64,000 nt of DNA, from contig JADJYT010000009.1 in the NCBI GenBank assembly GCA_016719635.1, positions 101,158 through 165,157 on the forward strand. Reading direction: 5' to 3'. Below are positions 60,078-64,000 of this stretch, in pieces. The notes under the pieces were generated by a model. It ran no database searches, was not told the DNA's origin, and was given only the letters and a program-made list of their open reading frames with translations. Each line of letters opens with the position of its first letter. Within the stretch, counting starts at the first letter, position 1. Made by a program: the position numbers and the translations under genes. Source of the DNA: Sphingobacteriales bacterium (GTDB taxonomy: Bacteria > Bacteroidota > Bacteroidia > Chitinophagales > JADIYW01).

Positions 60078-60350
60078 ATGACAACCGAGTTAACAACGGA
60101 AAGAAAATTAAGGAAAACAAGAGTAGGGGTGGTTACTTCCAACAAAATGGAGAAAACCATTACCGTATCTGTTGTCCGTAAACTGAAACATCCCAAGTAT
60201 GGTAAATTCTTGAAGAAAACCAAGAAATTTCATGCACACGATGAAAACAATGAATGCAACATCGGCGATACCGTAAAAATTATGGAAACACGCCCTTTAA
60301 GTGCAACAAAGAGATGGAGATTACTAGAAATCGTTGAAAAGGCTAAATAA
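60078..60350 (+). CDS. rpsQ: 30S ribosomal protein S17
   Basis: The protein is 90 residues: LRKTRVGVVTSNKMEKTITV, KHPKYGKFLKKTKKFHAHDE and IGDTVKIMETRPLSATKRW. An in-frame GTG lies two codons upstream at 60072; I prefer the ATG at 60078. It binds 16S rRNA early in assembly. Confidence 0.97.
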   Translation: MTTELTTERKLRKTRVGVVTSNKMEKTITVSVVRKLKHPKYGKFLKKTKKFHAHDENNECNIGDTVKIMETRPLSATKRWRLLEIVEKAK

Positions 60351-60352
60351 AA

Positions 60353-60721
60353 ATGGTACAACAAGAATCAAGACTGAGAGTAGCTGACAACAGCGGAGCC
60401 AAAGAAGTACTTTGCATCAGGGTACTGAAAGGCACAAGAGCAAGATATGCATCTATAGGCGACAAGATCGTAGTGTCTGTAAAAGAGGCAATGCCGGGTG
60501 GAAACGTCAAAAAGAAACAGGTATCCAAAGCGGTAGTGGTAAGAACTAAAAAAGAAATCAAACGCAAAGACGGAACGTACATTCGTTTTGACGACAACGC
60601 CGTGGTGTTGTTGAACAATCAGGATGAGCCACGAGGCACCCGTATCTTCGGTCCGGTTGCAAGAGAGTTGAGAGATAAAGATTTTATGAAAATTATTTCA
60701 TTAGCACCAGAAGTATTATAA
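60353..60721 (+). CDS. rplN: 50S ribosomal protein L14
   Basis: The protein is 122 residues: MVQQESRLRVADNSGAKEV, KEAMPGGNVKKKQVSKAVVV and GTRIFGPVARELRDKDFMKI. Only two bases separate it from rpsQ. Confidence 0.98.
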   Translation: MVQQESRLRVADNSGAKEVLCIRVLKGTRARYASIGDKIVVSVKEAMPGGNVKKKQVSKAVVVRTKKEIKRKDGTYIRFDDNAVVLLNNQDEPRGTRIFGPVARELRDKDFMKIISLAPEVL

Positions 60722-60722
60722 C

Positions 60723-61061
60723 ATGAGCACACAAGCACAAAAGCGTTTTGCGCCGAAATTAAAAATAAAAAAAGGAGATACGGTCGTTGTGATCGCCGGG
60801 GAATATCGCGGTAAAAGCGGCAAGGTACTCGAAGTATATCCTAAGGAAAACCGTGCATTGGTGGAAGGTATCCGGATCATATCCCGCCATACCAAACCAA
60901 ATGCACAGAATCAACAGGGTGGTATCGTAAAGAAAGAATCACCCATCCACATCTCTAACCTTATGGTGTCTGTAGGCGGAAAGGCTACACGCATAGGCAG
61001 AAAAGTGGAAGAAGGAAAATCAGTTAGAATCGCTAAAACAACAGGGGAGGTAATTAAATAA
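60723..61061 (+). CDS. rplX: 50S ribosomal protein L24
   Basis: The protein is 112 residues with the KOW motif KKGDTVVVIAGEYRGKSGKV and the later IISRHTKPNAQNQQGGIVKK. It starts 2 bases after rplN, and its stop overlaps the rplE start (TAATG). It helps start 50S assembly. Confidence 0.97.
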   Translation: MSTQAQKRFAPKLKIKKGDTVVVIAGEYRGKSGKVLEVYPKENRALVEGIRIISRHTKPNAQNQQGGIVKKESPIHISNLMVSVGGKATRIGRKVEEGKSVRIAKTTGEVIK

Positions 61062-61612
61062 TGAGCTACATTCCTACACTCAAGAAGAAATATACTGGCG
61101 AAGTTGTACCGGCTTTGATGTCAAAGTACAATTACAAATCAGTAATGCAGGTACCTAAATTGGTTAAGATAGTAATCAACCAGGGAGTTGGCGCTGCCGT
61201 TGGAGACAAGAAACTGATAGATAACGCAGTCGATGAGATCTCAAGGATCGCAGGACAAAAAGCGGTGTCTACCAAATCTAAGAAAGCTATCTCCAACTTC
61301 AAACTAAGAGAAGACTTACCAATCGGGGTTCGTGTAACATTACGCGGCGAAAGAATGTATGAGTTTCTGGAAAGATTGATGGCGGTGGCATTGCCACAGG
61401 TGCGTGATTTCAAAGGTATAAACGACAAATCGTTTGACGGAAGGGGAAATTATACGTTAGGTATAACGGAACATATCATCTTCCCGGAAATCGATATCGA
61501 CAAAATATCCCGTATCAGCGGTATGGACATCACATTTGTTACATCAGCGAATACGGATGATGAAGCACATGCATTATTAAAAGAAATTGGTTTACCATTT
61601 AAGAAAAAATAG
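61061..61612 (+). CDS. rplE: 50S ribosomal protein L5
   Basis: The protein is 183 residues: LVKIVINQGVGAAVGDKKLI, LPIGVRVTLRGERMYEFLER and LGITEHIIFPEIDIDKISRI. It binds 5S rRNA. The start codon shares one base with the rplX stop, so translation is coupled. Confidence 0.98.
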   Translation: MSYIPTLKKKYTGEVVPALMSKYNYKSVMQVPKLVKIVINQGVGAAVGDKKLIDNAVDEISRIAGQKAVSTKSKKAISNFKLREDLPIGVRVTLRGERMYEFLERLMAVALPQVRDFKGINDKSFDGRGNYTLGITEHIIFPEIDIDKISRISGMDITFVTSANTDDEAHALLKEIGLPFKKK

Positions 61613-61615
61613 AAT

Positions 61616-61885
61616 ATGGCAAAAGAATCCATGAAAGCACGCGACGCGAAGCGTTTGAAATTAATAAACAAGTACAAAGCTAAGCGTGAGCAACTGAAAA
61701 AAGCAGGCGACTACGCTGCGTTGGACAAGCTTCCTAAAAATGCATCTCCCGTTCGTTACAGAAACAGATGCAAGTTAACCGGACGTCCCCGTGGTTACAT
61801 CGGCTTCTTCGGCTTATCCAGAATTCAATTCAGGGATTTGGCGAGCTACGGAAAAATCCCGGGATTAACCAAAGCAAGCTGGTAA
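61616..61885 (+). CDS. rpsN: 30S ribosomal protein S14 (zinc-free form)
   Basis: The protein is 89 residues: MKARDAKRLKLINKYKAKRE, VRYRNRCKLTGRPRGYIGFF and the C-terminal YGKIPGLTKASW. The four-Cys zinc motif is absent, so this is the long C-minus form that replaces zinc S14 in many bacteria. Confidence 0.98.
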   Translation: MAKESMKARDAKRLKLINKYKAKREQLKKAGDYAALDKLPKNASPVRYRNRCKLTGRPRGYIGFFGLSRIQFRDLASYGKIPGLTKASW

Positions 61886-61983
61886 GAAAGAAAAATAATT
61901 TTAAAAAAAACAGTGAAGGTGGGAAACTGAATTGAAGCCAGTTTAAGTCTCACATCTAAGCGATCTAAAACAAAAAAAATAAA

Positions 61984-62382
61984 ATGGTTACAGATCCAAT
62001 AGCAGATTTCCTAACTAGAATCAGAAATGCACAACTCGCTGGTCACACCATCGTTGACATTCCTGCGTCTAACATGAAGAAAAAATTAACTGAAATCTTA
62101 CACGATAACGGTTATATCCTGAAATTCAAATTCGAAGAGGACGGTCCTCAGGGAATTATCAAGATTGCCTTGAAATACAATCCTGAAACCAAAGAACCGG
62201 CCATCAGAGAATTGATCAGAATCTCCAAACCCGGCTTGCGCAGATATGCTCACGTGGCAGGTATTCCGAGAGTTAAAAACGGTTTAGGTATAGCTATCCT
62301 GTCTACGTCAAGAGGTATCCTGACAGATAAACAGGCTAAAAACCTGAAAGTAGGTGGAGAAATTATTTGCATAGTATCATAA
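61984..62382 (+). CDS. rpsH: 30S ribosomal protein S8
   Basis: The protein is 132 residues: TDPIADFLTRIRNAQLAGHT and GLGIAILSTSRGILTDKQAK with the final GGEIICIVS. A 98-base gap precedes it, containing a small AAACTG/CAGTTT inverted repeat and an A-rich run before the ATG. In E. coli S8 controls spc translation; no clear S8-like site is visible here. Confidence 0.98.
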   Translation: MVTDPIADFLTRIRNAQLAGHTIVDIPASNMKKKLTEILHDNGYILKFKFEEDGPQGIIKIALKYNPETKEPAIRELIRISKPGLRRYAHVAGIPRVKNGLGIAILSTSRGILTDKQAKNLKVGGEIICIVS

Positions 62383-62392
62383 AAAATCAGAC

Positions 62393-62950
62393 ATGTCACG
62401 CGTAGGAAAATTACCAATAACAATACCGTCAAAAACGGAAGTGAGCGTTGCAGATAATAACGTAGTCACTGTGAAAGGACCAAAAGGAACTTTGTCTGAA
62501 AGAGTAGACAGAGATATTATCGTTAAGGTAGAAGACGGTAAAATCACTTTTGAACGTCCGACAGAACAAAAACGTCATAAAGCACTGCATGGGTTGTACA
62601 GATCACTTGTAAACAATATGGTCGTGGGTGCAAGTGATGGCTATAAAAAAACATTGGATGTCGTGGGTGTTGGTTTTCGTGCCAGCAACCAGGGACAACT
62701 GCTGGAATTATCCATCGGTTACTCTCACCCTGTGTATGTTTTATTGCCGGATGAGATTAAAGTGACGACAGTATCTGAAAAAGGGCAGCCTCCCCGCATT
62801 CTGCTGGAGAGCACAGATAAACAATTGATTGGTCAGGTAGCTGCAAAAATCAGAAGTTTAAGGAAACCGGAGCCGTATAAAGGAAAAGGTATTAAATATA
62901 CGGAAGAGATATTACGTAAAAAAGCGGGTAAATCTGCAGGTAAAAAATAA
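62393..62950 (+). CDS. rplF: 50S ribosomal protein L6
   Basis: The protein is 185 residues: SRVGKLPITIPSKTEVSVAD, GLYRSLVNNMVVGASDGYKK and LRKPEPYKGKGIKYTEEILR near the end. It has two similar domains and lies near the factor-binding site of the 50S subunit. Confidence 0.98.
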   Translation: MSRVGKLPITIPSKTEVSVADNNVVTVKGPKGTLSERVDRDIIVKVEDGKITFERPTEQKRHKALHGLYRSLVNNMVVGASDGYKKTLDVVGVGFRASNQGQLLELSIGYSHPVYVLLPDEIKVTTVSEKGQPPRILLESTDKQLIGQVAAKIRSLRKPEPYKGKGIKYTEEILRKKAGKSAGKK

Positions 62951-62997
62951 TCGGCAGGTACGAGAGTATCTCCAGTAATTAAAATAAAATTATTGTC

Positions 62998-63339
62998 ATG
63001 GCAGTAACGAAACTATCCAGAAGAGAAAAAATCAAATACAGAATTCGCCGTAAACTGGGCGGGACTGCAGATCGTCCGAGATTATGCATTTTCCGAAGCA
63101 ACAGTGAAATCTACGCTCAGATAATTGATGACGTAACACGTAAAACATTGGTATCCGTTTCATCCCTTAAGGTGAATGGTACTAAGACAGAGCAGGCAAA
63201 AGCAGTGGGTACCGCCATAGCTGAAAAAGCGAAAGCAGCCAACATTTCTGCAGTGGTTTTTGACAGGAATGGATTTTTATATCACGGCAGGGTGAAAGCA
63301 TTGGCCGATGCTGCCAGAGAAAGTGGTTTACAATTTTAA
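62998..63339 (+). CDS. rplR: 50S ribosomal protein L18
   Basis: The protein is 113 residues: RRKLGGTADRPRLCIFRSNS, YAQIIDDVTRKTLVSVSSL and VVFDRNGFLYHGRVKALADA. It binds 5S rRNA with L5. Confidence 0.98.
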   Translation: MAVTKLSRREKIKYRIRRKLGGTADRPRLCIFRSNSEIYAQIIDDVTRKTLVSVSSLKVNGTKTEQAKAVGTAIAEKAKAANISAVVFDRNGFLYHGRVKALADAARESGLQF

Positions 63340-63359
63340 TTGCATAACGATAAAAGAAT

Positions 63360-63881
63360 ATGTCAAAAGTAAAAGAAAATAAAGTCAGAGCAGCTGCAGA
63401 ATTGGAGTTGAAAGAAAAAGTAGTAGGCATCCAGCGGGTGGCGAAAGTGACCAAAGGGGGCCGCACATTCAGCTTTTCAGCGCTGGTGGTGGTTGGAGAT
63501 GGCAACGGAACAGTTGGACACGGCTTGGGAAAAGCACGCGAAGTTCAGGAAGCTATTCAGAAAGGTATCGACGACGCCAAGAAGAACCTGGTGAAAGTGC
63601 CTATCTTAAAAGGAACCATTCCTCATGACCAGTTGGCAGAGTTCGATGGAGCTAAGGTATTGATCAAACCTGCCTCACACGGTACGGGAGTAATCGCCGG
63701 AGGTTCTATGCGTGCCGTATTGGAAAGCGCAGGCGTACATGACGTATTGGCGAAATCATTAGGTTCTGCCAACCCGCACAACGTCGTAAAAGCTACCATT
63801 CACGCTTTAACCTTGTTAAGAGATCCGTTCCGCGTATCAAAGGACAGAGGGATAAAATTGTCTAAAGTATTTAACGGTTAA
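63360..63881 (+). CDS. rpsE: 30S ribosomal protein S5
   Basis: The protein is 173 residues: VVGIQRVAKVTKGGRTFSFS, VVGDGNGTVGHGLGKAREVQ, HGTGVIAGGSMRAVLESAGV and the following VLAKSLGSANPHNVVKATI. It lies at the mRNA entry channel and contributes to decoding accuracy. Confidence 0.98.
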   Translation: MSKVKENKVRAAAELELKEKVVGIQRVAKVTKGGRTFSFSALVVVGDGNGTVGHGLGKAREVQEAIQKGIDDAKKNLVKVPILKGTIPHDQLAEFDGAKVLIKPASHGTGVIAGGSMRAVLESAGVHDVLAKSLGSANPHNVVKATIHALTLLRDPFRVSKDRGIKLSKVFNG

Positions 63882-63886
63882 CAATT

Positions 63887-64000
63887 ATGGCTAAGATAAA
63901 AATTACGCAGGTAAAGAGTACCATCGACAGGAGTCAACGACAAAAAGATACCATCAAGGCATTAGGTATTCAGAAGGTAAACAGAAGCGTTGAGAAAGAG
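63887..64000 (+). CDS. rpmD: 50S ribosomal protein L30 (cut by the window end)
   Basis: The first 38 codons are present, starting MAKIKITQVKSTIDRSQRQK and continuing TIKALGIQKVNRSVEKE. This matches L30, whose full length is about 60 residues. It starts five bases after rpsE, in its normal place before rplO. Confidence 0.95.
   Translation, partial: MAKIKITQVKSTIDRSQRQKDTIKALGIQKVNRSVEKE

Overview
The window is a 64 kb piece of a chromosome from a member of the Bacteroidota. The support is: repeated TAnnTTTG promoter boxes (the group's primary sigma factor type) in front of many genes, Shine-Dalgarno-poor starts, a DUF5686/CarboxypepD-reg outer-membrane protein, an alpha2-type glycyl-tRNA synthetase, and an S10/spc ribosomal operon in the usual order. 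Base composition is moderate and gene content is free-living in style. A class such as Chitinophagia or Saprospiria is possible, but the sequence alone does not settle it.

Layout. 1-7.5 kb: a cut low-molecular-weight tyrosine phosphatase, a secreted FKBP isomerase, then a TetR-TolC-MFP-RND tripartite efflux operon on the minus strand. 7.6-13.2 kb: a quinone-oxidoreductase-like MDR protein, a DUF937 protein, an AmgK-like sugar kinase fused to a RapZ C-terminal domain followed by a MurU-like nucleotidyltransferase, a secreted EEP-fold hydrolase and small proteins. 13.2-25.8 kb: glyS, a large WG-repeat exported protein, a glycosyltransferase fused to a degenerate polyprenyl-phosphate sugar transferase, recR, a sodium symporter, a LOG-type protein, an M23 peptidase, bcp, and a SpoIIE/PP2C phosphatase. 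25.9-31.3 kb: a surface-polysaccharide block (Wzy/WaaL-like, Wzz-like, Wzx-like, a small exported protein and a class III aminotransferase). 31.4-36.0 kb: the most plastic stretch, with a flavin monooxygenase, a 126-bp tandem duplication, a frameshifted IS110-family transposase, a membrane-anchored PLP racemase/aldolase-fold protein and several intergenic repeats. 36-51.3 kb: guaB, a LolC/E-like permease, rbfA, an MsbA-like ABC exporter, YceI, an SDR, prfA, recO, pepP-like peptidase, a TPR protein and DUF5686. 51.3-64 kb: the str-S10-spc ribosomal protein operon from rpsL to the start of rpmD.

How parts work together. The efflux genes form one regulated unit. The kinase-RapZ fusion and the MurU-like enzyme look like an amino-sugar salvage pair feeding UDP-MurNAc or a related nucleotide sugar. 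The polysaccharide block supplies flippase, chain-length control and polymerase/ligase functions. The ribosomal operon appears to be driven by two promoters in front of rpsL.

Most of the window is ordinary housekeeping DNA. The most unusual observations are the kinase-RapZ fusion, the IS110 region with its duplicated upstream segment (where a bridge RNA would lie), the ancient direct repeats around the IS110/racemase segment, and a set of TAnnTTTG boxes placed 3-9 bases before start codons, which predicts leaderless or nearly leaderless mRNAs. I saw no CRISPR array, tRNA, rRNA or phage.
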